Source: Cryomorphaceae bacterium 1068 (GTDB lineage Bacteria; Bacteroidota; Bacteroidia; Flavobacteriales_D; Cryomorphaceae). From it: a stretch of 64,000 nt of DNA. The notes under the pieces were generated by a model, which was not told the origin of the DNA, searched no databases, and was given only the letters and a program-made list of their open reading frames with translations. Shown piece by piece: positions 50,330 to 59,100 of the stretch (position 1 is its first letter; every line of letters begins with the position of its first letter). A program made the translations under genes and the position numbers. The stretch lies in assembly GCA_027214385.1 (NCBI GenBank), contig JAPVXR010000011.1:1-64000 (forward strand). Direction: 5' to 3'.

Positions 50330-51295
50330 AATAACCACCTTTCCCGTATGCTCAGCCTTACCAAACCGTTTGATGGCCCAAGGCGTTTTCTCAAAAGGGT
50401 AGGGGCCGTCTATCTCGCATTTCAGTTTTCCATCGGCATGCAGCTGCTCTATTTCGGGAAGATCTTTGTTGGCTTTCACCGCGACCATCAAAAGCTTCTT
50501 TTTGGCGATCAGCTTGATCAATCCACTTAGCAAGAGCATCGCAATGAGTTTGCCTGATTGGCCGCCGATGGATACATATCTCCCTTTTGGCTTGAGCGCT
50601 CTCAAGTGCGCCAAAGGCCATCGTGAAGTGCGGCAATCCAAGATGAGGTCGAATTTCTCTCCACTGCAAGTAAAGTCTTCTTTCCGGTAATCGATGACTT
50701 TTTTACAACCCATCTCAATCATCCGATCCCGTTTTTGACCGGAGTCTACCCCCGTGATTTCTGCTTCGTATGTTTTGGCGATTTGTATGCCGAGCATGCC
50801 CACGCCGCCGCCGCCTCCATTGATTAAAACCTTTTCTCCTTTTTTAATTTGCCCCAAATCTTTCAATCCCTGCATGGCCAAGGCCGAGGCATGAGGCAAG
50901 GCCACTCCTTCCGTAAAGGAGAGTTCATCGGGCATTTTTCGAAGGGCCTTTTCATTGAGCGACATGTATTCGGCCAAGCTTCCAAACCCATGATCGGAAG
51001 TGTCGCCGTAAACCCTATCACCGATCTGAAGGTTTTTCACATCCGCACCGACCTTCTCAACGATACCCGCTACCTCCATCCCAGGGTGACGCATCTTTTT
51101 TCTCGGTTTAAATAGCCCAAAGAAAAGACGATAGGCAAACGGAGTACCTGAAGTTAAAGCCCAATCGTAATCATTGATGGAAGAGGCTTTTACTTTCAAA
51201 AGCACCTCGTTGGCCGAGGGCTCAGGGATTTCAACCGTCTGAATTTGGAGCACTTCTTCAGGGTCTCCGTAGTGTTCGAGGTAGAAGGTTTTCAT
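50318..51295 (-). CDS. MDR-family alcohol dehydrogenase / quinone oxidoreductase-like
   Basis: A 325-residue medium-chain dehydrogenase/reductase. The N-terminal domain has EVLLKVKASSINDYDWALTS and HPGMEVAGIVEKVGADVKNL; the NADP-binding domain has KVLINGGGGGVGMLGIQIAK. Cysteine ligands for zinc are not evident, so it fits the zinc-free quinone-oxidoreductase group. Substrate unknown. ATGs at 51304 and 51295 both begin the frame; I use 51295 because a near-consensus -7 box (CATCTTTG) at 51309-51316 would start transcription about at 51302. The final codons CGT AGT GCG and the TAG stop lie inside the heptamer array at 50301-50329. Confidence 0.86.
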   Translation of the reverse strand: MKTFYLEHYGDPEEVLQIQTVEIPEPSANEVLLKVKASSINDYDWALTSGTPFAYRLFFGLFKPRKKMRHPGMEVAGIVEKVGADVKNLQIGDRVYGDTSDHGFGSLAEYMSLNEKALRKMPDELSFTEGVALPHASALAMQGLKDLGQIKKGEKVLINGGGGGVGMLGIQIAKTYEAEITGVDSGQKRDRMIEMGCKKVIDYRKEDFTCSGEKFDLILDCRTSRWPLAHLRALKPKGRYVSIGGQSGKLIAMLLLSGLIKLIAKKKLLMVAVKANKDLPEIEQLHADGKLKCEIDGPYPFEKTPWAIKRFGKAEHTGKVVIRSA

Positions 51296-51374
51296 CTTAA
51301 CCATAATTCAAAGATGAGATACCTTGAAATGAAAGTGAACCAAAAAATGTTGAATGGCTGAAGTGAGTGGATAA

Positions 51375-51953
51375 GTGGTTTTTTCCTCATATTGCAGCTT
51401 TCAAACACCAACAGTCATCGAAGAAATCCTAGACATTGACGATCACCCTCTCCGCAAATCTTCCCGAAGATTGGGCTATTCATTTGGCAATATCCAACGA
51501 ATCGTTTCAGGTGTCTTCTTGTTCTTTTCCCTTCTTCTGATCTTGGTTTTTCCCATTCTCGGAGTGCCGCTTTCGCTGTTTTTCGGTTTTGCTTTGACGA
51601 GTTCTTACGGTTTTCAAATAGAGGCTGGCAGAGGTCGATGTCGGGAATACACTAAAGCCTTCGGGATTAAAAGGGGAGCGTGGAAGAATTTGACCGACTT
51701 TCCTTTTGTGGCCGTTTTAAAGTCACAAAAAGGCTACACCACTGCCAGTATGTCCAACCGCACCGTGACTACAACCGACCCCGTTTTTGAAGTTTTTCTC
51801 TTGAGCGAAACGCACCGCACAAAGGCACAAGTGGCAGAGTTCAAGGATCAGGATACGGCGCTAACTTTCGCAAAAGAATTTGCTACTGTCATTGAGAAAA
51901 AATATGCTCGCTACAGCCCTCAATTAAGCGCCAAGTCAAGGAGAAGGCGATGA
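51375..51953 (+). CDS. Hypothetical membrane protein
   Basis: A 192-residue frame starting at a GTG at 51375. Residues about 40-75 form a hydrophobic hairpin of two membrane segments (VSGVFLFFSLLLILVFPILG, LSLFFGFALTSSYGF). The rest (FQIEAGRGRCREYTKAFGIK, FEVFLLSETHRTKAQVAEFK) is soluble, cytosolic and ends with the basic tail KSRRRR. I do not recognise a family. The start is uncertain: no ATG lies in the first 120 nt of the frame. Codon use and the lack of a competing frame support it as a real gene. It is divergent from the dehydrogenase gene. Confidence 0.65.
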   Translation: MVFSSYCSFQTPTVIEEILDIDDHPLRKSSRRLGYSFGNIQRIVSGVFLFFSLLLILVFPILGVPLSLFFGFALTSSYGFQIEAGRGRCREYTKAFGIKRGAWKNLTDFPFVAVLKSQKGYTTASMSNRTVTTTDPVFEVFLLSETHRTKAQVAEFKDQDTALTFAKEFATVIEKKYARYSPQLSAKSRRRR

Positions 51954-51975
51954 ATACATAACGCGACTTCGAGGA

Positions 51976-52650
51976 TTACGCCTTCACCCTTTTCAAAGCT
52001 TCTCTTTTACTCAAGTTGCTAAGCTCGTTTTTCTCAACAAAGTCCACCACCCAATCCGGATTCACTTTCCCATATTCTCTCAGAGCCCATCCAATGGCTT
52101 TATTGATAAAGAACTCTTTGGTGCCAAGAAGCTTGTGAATATTGTCCGCCAGCAATTCCGTGTCCACCTGATCTTTGTACTTCAACTGAAATATCAATGT
52201 GGTTCTCTGAAGCCAAATATTGCCGGAATCCAGCCATGCTTTGATCCGTTGATCTCGCTCATCTGGAAATTTTTGGAAGTAGTTTCCCACCAAAGTTGCC
52301 GCAATATAATCTACCGTATCCCACCATGATTTAGTGGTAATCATCCATTCGAAAAGTTCAATGTCTTCCTTTTCCGATTCTCGCAGGTATTTGGCGGCCA
52401 GCTCTTGTGCGGCGTATTGGTATTCCCGTTCGGGCTTTCGCCAAAGGGCTTTCACCACTTGAGCTAAATCATCTTTATGGGGTTTGTCCTTACGGAGAAA
52501 GGGTTTCAAGATCTCCTTTCTTGCATTTGATTTCAGCCCGAGAAATAAAAACTGATCCCGCATATAGGCAGCCTGACCTCTCGCAATTTCTCGATTTGAT
52601 GCACTGCTAAATGCCTCCTCTAGTCGTTGGATGAACGCTTGATTTTCCAT
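51976..52650 (-). CDS. DNA alkylation repair protein (AlkD-like HEAT repeats)
   Basis: A 224-residue all-helical protein of the AlkC/AlkD glycosylase fold. ELFEWMITTKSWWDTVDYIA carries the Trp and Asp positions that AlkD uses to contact the damaged base and backbone, and IWLQRTTLIFQLKYK and FFINKAIGWALREYGK give further HEAT-like helices with the conserved Trp-Leu-Arg-Glu. It should excise N3- or N7-alkylpurines from DNA in the cytosol. A near-consensus -7 box TATCTTTA lies at 52666-52673, 15 nt upstream of the ATG. It is divergent from the pirin gene. Confidence 0.9.
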   Translation of the reverse strand: MENQAFIQRLEEAFSSASNREIARGQAAYMRDQFLFLGLKSNARKEILKPFLRKDKPHKDDLAQVVKALWRKPEREYQYAAQELAAKYLRESEKEDIELFEWMITTKSWWDTVDYIAATLVGNYFQKFPDERDQRIKAWLDSGNIWLQRTTLIFQLKYKDQVDTELLADNIHKLLGTKEFFINKAIGWALREYGKVNPDWVVDFVEKNELSNLSKREALKRVKA

Positions 52651-52743
52651 GTTTTAGTTCTGATTTAAAGATAGCGTCATTTTGATATGAACCTTTCCCA
52701 CTCTTTTTAACTTATCTTCATGTTCGTTCAAAACAAATAGCAT

Positions 52744-53877
52744 ATGAACTCCGAAAGAAGAAGTTTCCTCCGCGATTTAACTTTAGGACTGGGAACCGTT
52801 GTCGTCGCTCCATTTATTGGTTCTGCTCAAACGGTCAGAAACAGTATCGCCTACCGCTTGAATCTCGATCCCGTGATCGATATCAAGCCACTCGGATTTC
52901 AATGGAAAACGTATGACCCCTTTCTTTTCTGTGCGCATCATGAAGACGATTACCCGAAAGGGAATGGAATGATGGGCCCGGTGGGATCGCTCGATGGACG
53001 AGACTTAGGAGACGACTTTATCATTAAGGACGGCTATCGCATGTACCACGGTAAGCAGGTGCCCGGTTTTCCGGGACATCCTCACCGCGGTTTTGAAACG
53101 GTAACTATTGTGCGAAAAGGAGTCGTGGATCATGCTGACTCACTCGGAGCGGCAGGTCGTTACGGCTATGGCGATACCCAATGGATGACAGCAGGAGCCG
53201 GAGTGCAGCATTCTGAGATGTTCCCTCTTATTCATCAAAACAAACAGAATCCCTTGGAGCTATTTCAAGTATGGCTCAATCTGCCTCGGAAAAACAAAAT
53301 GGTCGATCCCTACTTTAAAATGCTGTGGGCAGAGGATATTCCAAGGTATACCGAGACCGATGGGGAAGGTGATAGAACTGACGTAGAGGTGATCGCGGGT
53401 AGCTTGGGAAATCATAAAGCCCCTGCACCACCGCCTGATTCGTGGGCCGCCGATCCTACTAATGAAGTAGGCATTTGGAACATTAACTTAGAACCAAATG
53501 CTTCTCTCACCCTGCCTCGTGCCTCGAAAGGAGTAAACCGAACTATCTATTACTACGAAGGAGACTCGCTACAAATTGCGGGAAACCGAATACCCAATTA
53601 CCACATGGCACGTGTTCATGCTGACCGTATGATTCATTTGGAAAATGGAAATGACAAAGGGAAAATTCTGGTGCTTCAAGGAATGCCGATCAATGAGCCC
53701 GTTAGTCAATATGGACCATTTGTGATGAATACCAAAGACGAGATCAAGCAGGCCTTTGAAGATTACCACAAAACTCAATTCGGCGGTTGGCCATGGCCAA
53801 GGCGAGATATGGTGCATGATGGATCATTGGGCCGTTTTGCCAAACACGCAGATGGGCTGAAAGAGGTGAAAGGATAA
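52744..53877 (+). CDS. Pirin-family protein with twin-arginine signal
   Basis: A 377-residue bicupin of the pirin family, an iron-binding fold that in other bacteria includes quercetin dioxygenases and regulators. The metal-binding GHPHRGFETVTIV and GAGVQHSEMFP in the first cupin supply the expected His and Glu ligands. Residues 1-29 form an export signal with a twin-arginine core, ERRSFLRDLTLGLGTVVVAP, ending GSAQ. Pirins are normally cytosolic and about 230-300 residues, so export after folding and metal loading is notable. An insertion with PAPPPDSWAADPTNE precedes the second cupin. A hairpin with a T tract overlaps the stop codon. Confidence 0.87.
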   Translation: MNSERRSFLRDLTLGLGTVVVAPFIGSAQTVRNSIAYRLNLDPVIDIKPLGFQWKTYDPFLFCAHHEDDYPKGNGMMGPVGSLDGRDLGDDFIIKDGYRMYHGKQVPGFPGHPHRGFETVTIVRKGVVDHADSLGAAGRYGYGDTQWMTAGAGVQHSEMFPLIHQNKQNPLELFQVWLNLPRKNKMVDPYFKMLWAEDIPRYTETDGEGDRTDVEVIAGSLGNHKAPAPPPDSWAADPTNEVGIWNINLEPNASLTLPRASKGVNRTIYYYEGDSLQIAGNRIPNYHMARVHADRMIHLENGNDKGKILVLQGMPINEPVSQYGPFVMNTKDEIKQAFEDYHKTQFGGWPWPRRDMVHDGSLGRFAKHADGLKEVKG

Positions 53878-53890
53878 TTGCCACCTTTTT
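53861..53890 (+). terminator. Possible terminator of the pirin gene
   Basis: AAGAGGTG (53861-53868) pairs with CACCTTTT (53882-53889), 8 bp with one wobble and a 13-nt loop, followed by more T. The loop contains the pirin stop codon. Confidence 0.4.
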
Positions 53891-55007
53891 ATTCTAGCGG
53901 TCGAAATCTGAAGATGTAATACGGCGCGCTCTCTCTCATTCGTTCTTGCGACTGCATCATCTGATTGGGAATTTCACTATCGATGAGGTAGAAATAACCG
54001 TCGCCACCCAATGAAAGCCCATCGGCCCATTGAACCCGATCGTCCTTGATCAAGGTTTTTCCATTCCCGGAAGGGGTTACTACATACACTCCTTGATTTT
54101 CGACATCGGTGATGTAGACATTGCCTTGATCGTCTGTGCGAATTCCGTCGCTCAATGGCTTGTCGGAAACTCTTTCAATTGCTGCTGCTAGTTCACCCTC
54201 ACTTTTGGAAAAGTCTACCGCCACTACCGTGGGAATTCGGTAAAGTCCCGAACTACCCATCGGCGCCCAGTAAATGTAGTTTCCGTCGCGGCTAAAGTCA
54301 ATGCCGTCAATACCGGTCAGCAGATCCGCCACACCTCCGAAGAAGCGCATTTTCTTGATCGGCGTCACAGGGACATAGCCTTCATGCCGCATGCTCTCAT
54401 GGCCTTCCAGTAAGTTTTTACTTTCACCTGTTTCCGTGTGATAAATGACCAGACTTGGCTTTTTGCCAAAGAAGCTGACATTGGCTACCGCCACATGTTT
54501 CCCGTCTGGAGATACGCTGAGGTCGTTGAAGAAACTGAGTTTTTTCCCGACGGAATCGGGAAAGGTGTAGTCCAAGACATATTGGTCGGTGCTTAGATCG
54601 ATCGCGAGCAATCGTGCCCCTTCAAAACCGTGATTTCCGTGATCGATAATCCAAAGGCGATTGAAATGATCCGTAAAGAGTCCCAGCGGAGTCAATAGTC
54701 TTTCTTGCAATTTGGAAGATGGATAAGGGCGGGCTTTCCCGTCGATGATTTCCATTAGCTTGAAGGTATCCGGTCGACTCTCGGGGTGCACGGTAAAGAA
54801 GAGGCGTGCTGTGCTGTCTTTTGTCGCGGCCACATTTCCCAAAGGCCAAGTTGATGCAAAGACCTCTTCCAACTGATTGGCTGTGTAGATTGGATCGGTA
54901 GAAATATCGGGATACTCTTCGCCACCTCCGTATAGGAAGTAGCCTGTGATGGCCAAAACCAAAAGGAATAGTGTAATGGTGATAAGGGTATTTCTAAGGA
55001 ACTTCAT
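53889..55007 (-). CDS. Yellow/major royal jelly-like (MRJP) beta-propeller protein
   Basis: A 372-residue protein with an N-terminal membrane anchor or signal (TLITITLFLLVLAITGYFLY) and a six-bladed propeller of the SMP-30/MRJP superfamily. LTPLGLFTDHFNRLWIIDHG and KPLSDGIRTDDQGNVYITDV match conserved blades of the Yellow/MRJP family, known from insects and scattered bacteria, where the bacterial role is unproven. The ATG at 55007 is preferred over the longer start at 55046 because it begins with the anchor. It is convergent with the pirin gene, with only 11 nt between the stops. Confidence 0.8.
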   Translation of the reverse strand: MKFLRNTLITITLFLLVLAITGYFLYGGGEEYPDISTDPIYTANQLEEVFASTWPLGNVAATKDSTARLFFTVHPESRPDTFKLMEIIDGKARPYPSSKLQERLLTPLGLFTDHFNRLWIIDHGNHGFEGARLLAIDLSTDQYVLDYTFPDSVGKKLSFFNDLSVSPDGKHVAVANVSFFGKKPSLVIYHTETGESKNLLEGHESMRHEGYVPVTPIKKMRFFGGVADLLTGIDGIDFSRDGNYIYWAPMGSSGLYRIPTVVAVDFSKSEGELAAAIERVSDKPLSDGIRTDDQGNVYITDVENQGVYVVTPSGNGKTLIKDDRVQWADGLSLGGDGYFYLIDSEIPNQMMQSQERMRESAPYYIFRFRPLE

Positions 55008-55125
55008 TTCGATTAGGTATTCATTTCTTATCCTGAAGGATAGCAATTTCGGATTATTTTGAGAATGAATATTTCGAAGATGGACTGAAACGACATAGAT
55101 TATCTCAAATACCTATTTTCACCTC

Positions 55126-55917
55126 ATGGACAACTACCAAAACATTAACCGCCAGTCTTGGAACGACCGTGTCGACTCCCATCTCAAAAGTGACTTCTAC
55201 GATGTAGAAGGATTTTTAAAAGGCCAGACTTCTTTGAAGGAAATTGAGTTGCCCTTACTGGGTGATGTAAGCGGTAAATCCATTCTCCACCTACAGTGCC
55301 ATTTTGGACAGGATACGCTTTCGCTGGCGCGAATGGGAGCCAAGTGCACGGGAATCGACCTTTCCGATAAGGCCATTGCTTCCGCGAAAGAAATCAACGA
55401 CAAACTCGATCTCGATACTAGGTTTATCGCTTGTGATGTTTATGACACACCGAATCATGTCGATGAGAAATTCGATATCGTTTACACCAGTTATGGTACG
55501 ATCGGCTGGTTGCCCGACATCAGCCGTTGGGCCGAGGTGATTGCTCATTTTTTAAAGCCGGGAGGCAAGCTCGTTTTTGTGGAGTTTCATCCGGTAGTAT
55601 GGATGTTCGACGATGATTTCACGGAAGTGAAATACCCGTACAACAATGCCGATCCGATAGTGGAAGAGGAGAGCGGCACCTACGCCGATCGGGATGCCAA
55701 GATCAAACCGAAATCCGTGTCTTGGAATCACGGCCTCGGTGAAGTCATTTCGGCATTACTAAAAGTCGGCCTGCAAATAGAGTCTTTCAAGGAGTACGAT
55801 TATTCACCTTACGACTGCTTCAATGGTACGGTGGAATTTGAGCCGGGAAAGTTTCAAATCGAGAAGTTGGGCGATAAGATACCGATGGTGTATTCGGTGG
55901 TGGCCTTGCAGCGCTGA
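55126..55917 (+). CDS. Class I SAM-dependent methyltransferase
   Basis: A 263-residue cytosolic methyltransferase. Motif I of the SAM site is ILHLQCHFGQDTLSLARMG, followed by CTGIDLSDKAIASAKEI (motif II), FDIVYTSYGTIGWLPDI (motif IV) and LKPGGKLVFVEFHPVVWM. The post-core segment with DADPIVEEESGTYADR-like sequence is variable. The substrate is unknown; no neighbouring pathway points to one. It is divergent from the MRJP-like gene, and no exact -7 box is visible in the 118-nt gap. Confidence 0.9.
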   Translation: MDNYQNINRQSWNDRVDSHLKSDFYDVEGFLKGQTSLKEIELPLLGDVSGKSILHLQCHFGQDTLSLARMGAKCTGIDLSDKAIASAKEINDKLDLDTRFIACDVYDTPNHVDEKFDIVYTSYGTIGWLPDISRWAEVIAHFLKPGGKLVFVEFHPVVWMFDDDFTEVKYPYNNADPIVEEESGTYADRDAKIKPKSVSWNHGLGEVISALLKVGLQIESFKEYDYSPYDCFNGTVEFEPGKFQIEKLGDKIPMVYSVVALQR

Positions 55918-56010
55918 GAATGTTTCTTCTTCCGCTAATTTAATGCACCTTTCGCTGAGATATATTTTTTTAATTTCAAGGTAACACCTAACTGCTGCCT
56001 TCGCACTGAT

Positions 56011-56148
56011 CATTCTCCCCCGAGCTGTAGCGAGCTCAGTGTACTCATCTTTTAGACCTTAACTCGCAAAATACTTCTCTGTGTCCTCTGTGCAACAAAC
56101 CTCCGCGCCCAATCGATCTACGCACTACTCAATACGCCTAAACCCTAT
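56011..56148. repeat. Duplicated 3' flank, copy A
   Basis: 138 bp between CATTCTCC at 56011 and the stop of the giant gene at 56149. It aligns with 61240-61377: shared blocks are CATTCTCC, CGAGCT-TAGCGAGCTCAGTG, a CACAGAGGA-type 9-bp periodic block on the minus strand, CGCCCAATCGA and the CTAC heptamer. The block GAGCT...AGCTC can form a short hairpin. No gene is visible here. Confidence 0.8.
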
Positions 56149-59100
56149 TTACCAAACGAACTTCTCCGTAGCCATCTCTTGACCATTCGACAACCGCAAC
56201 AAATAAGCTCCATTAGCCAAATCTGGATAAATGGTTCCAAATCCATTTCCACCGTTTTCGAGAGATTCTACGTGCACTCGTTTTCCGAGTAGATCGAAAA
56301 CTTCAACGGTCACAAAAGGAGCGGTAGCGTGGTAGATGACGTTGAGTCCTTCCTGGGCGTGATAGACCTGATCGAGTGCAAAATCGCCGTTTGAAAGCAC
56401 TTCGACCGCCTGCGGTTCGCTCAAGGTAGAGGTTCCGTCGAAATCGGTTTGGCGCAGGCGGTAGTATGATATTCCCGTATATGGTCTTTGGTCGGTGAGG
56501 GAGTAGGAGAGTTCGGTGTGGGAATCGCCTGCACCTTCAATGGTTCCTACCTGCTCCCAAAAAATTCCGTCTTTGGATCGCTCGATGGAAAAGAAATCGT
56601 TGTTGATTTCGGTGGCGGTAATCCAATCGGTGATGACTTGTTGCCCTTTCGCTTCCGCTTGAAAGGAGAGGAGGGTGATGGGGAGGACGTTTGAATTCCC
56701 CACCTCAGGACCCGAAAGAACAAACTCTCCATAATCACTTCCAACGGCTACCCCAACGGCCTGATCCAATTCTATTTCAGTACCATTGTCAGCTGATGGA
56801 ATTTCATCCCACGAGAATCCATTCCATCTCGAAATACGGATGAATTCGGGTGCACCAACTACATTGCAATATTCGGGATCAGAGTTGGTAAATCGCACGC
56901 CAAATATGGGGTCAGCAGTGCCCGCTACTTGTTCAAACCTCCAGTAGTCGCAGTTACCAATTTCTTGGAAATCGTTAATATTATTTGATTCTCCGTCGTA
57001 GTACAGCCCTGCGTTCGGATGCTCTTCGGCATAATATCGCGCTGAAAAACCACTGGTTCCGGTCAGTCCAAACATGACAAGTGGTTGGTAAAAGCTACCC
57101 CCATCAGCGTGCGTATCGCCTATAGGGAAGTCAAAATCGGCTGAACCAAACTTCACCACGGTACCGTCTACAAAACTGGCATTACTCATTCCAATCGCTG
57201 TAGCTGAAGTTGAGAATTCTACATCCGCGGGATTCGAAGCCAGATCATCAATTTCATAAATACCGTCAATAAATCGAGCTTCTCGATTTACGTTTAAAGA
57301 AAACTCTGTAAAGAAGTCACCTGCTGGTTTATTGATTTCAAATTCGTTTACCGATAAGGCATTTCCATCGCCGATTCCTAGCTGATCACCATTTCCCGAC
57401 AGGACTAGTTGCCCGCGGCCCGCAACTGTTGATGATGTGAAATCCAAAGAGCCTTCTACTGTGAGATCACCCTTGACTTCTATTCCCGTTCCTTCATTAC
57501 TTCCACCTGTATCGTTATTAGTGAGCGTAGAGCCCGCTTGAATAATCAATTCTCCATTAACCAAAATCGGATCAGTATTCAGGTTATTGGTTATCATCGT
57601 ATATCCTCCTGTTCCACTTCCTCCAATGTTTAAGTTTCCATAAATGACCGGGCGACTGGAAGAACCTTGAAAGAAATACAAGTTAGATCCGGGAGTATAG
57701 TTTCCGCCAACATTATTTTCAAAAGTGAGGTTGGGATAATACATGTCAGTAGAGGCAACAGAAACTTCGTTCACCGCTTCTCTTCTGTATATCCAGTTAG
57801 CCGTAGCCGGGATGTTTACGATACCCGTCTCGTAATTGTCTCTATATCGACTTACCGATGAGGTGTTGGTTTTGATGATGGTAGCACCTGGCGCAATTTC
57901 CCAAGTGGCGTCGGTATTAAATTCAATTCCATCAGGCGAAGAAGCTTGATCGAAATAAGTGCCGTTGATAGTGAAATCTGCCCCACTCACCTCTCCATTA
58001 TTGATGAAGAGTTCACCTCCCTCGCCGATTGCTAAAACACCATTCGAATTCACATCTAACTCATCAATGGTGATGGCAACATTGTCTAGAAAGATTGAGT
58101 CTCCACTCAAGATATTCACTTTCGAAGAACCACTTTCAGTAGGGTATTGGCAGGCCGCCACATAACTTCCAAACTCCGTATCGCTCATCTGCCAATTGGC
58201 GACATTGGTCCAATCACCACTGCCGTTTGAACGATAGAAAGCACGGGTTTCGTAAGTGTACTGGGCAGCGTTGCTAGACCTCGTACAGTCGGGAGTGCCA
58301 TCTGCTGTGATGTCTACATAAAATTGGTAATCGAGTAAGCTTGCGGTGTTTCCGGTAATGGTAATCGATGAAGTCCCTGAGCCAGTGACGATCAAACCAT
58401 TCACACCATTTAACGAGCTGACCAATTCCCATGTATCCGTGCCAGGCTCATTGTAACGCCACACGTAAGGGTTAGTGGGATTAAATATTGGGTCTGCCGT
58501 TGCGGTCACGCTAAACGTCAATGCGGAGCAATCAACATCCAATGGCTGCGTACTAATGGTAACATCAGACCCATTTGGGACGAAAGGTGCGATACCTAGA
58601 TCGTCGCACACTTCGTTTGCTCCGATAGTCCAGTCGGCTGCCATATAGGTGGTCGAGGGAGAGGTAACACTGCCGTTTCTGGACTGACTAAAACCAGGCT
58701 GAGAGCCACCGCTTCCGCCAGCATCGGGATGGTTTGGGTTGGGTGCGTAATCTAGGTCTGCATTGTTTTTTCTAAGGTAGATTCTGTCATCGCCGTTAAA
58801 ACCGGGGGCTAAGGGAAGATCTTGATCCGGACTAAAATTTGAACAGGTGGATGAACTTGATCCTAAGCGTAAGATATACGTATCACCACTCGCTAAATTC
58901 CCCGTCATCGGGTAATCACTATCGGTAGAGGTTCCGGTGCGTATTCGAATCACATAATTATCAGTTGCCAGATTTACAGTAGCATTGGTCCCATTGAAGA
59001 TCTCAACGTAACTCAGGCTTCCTGAATTCGCGTCATACACTTCACTTATAAAGAGGTCGCTCGCAAAGGAGCCACCGCCACCTGAGGCACCGCAGTCTCC

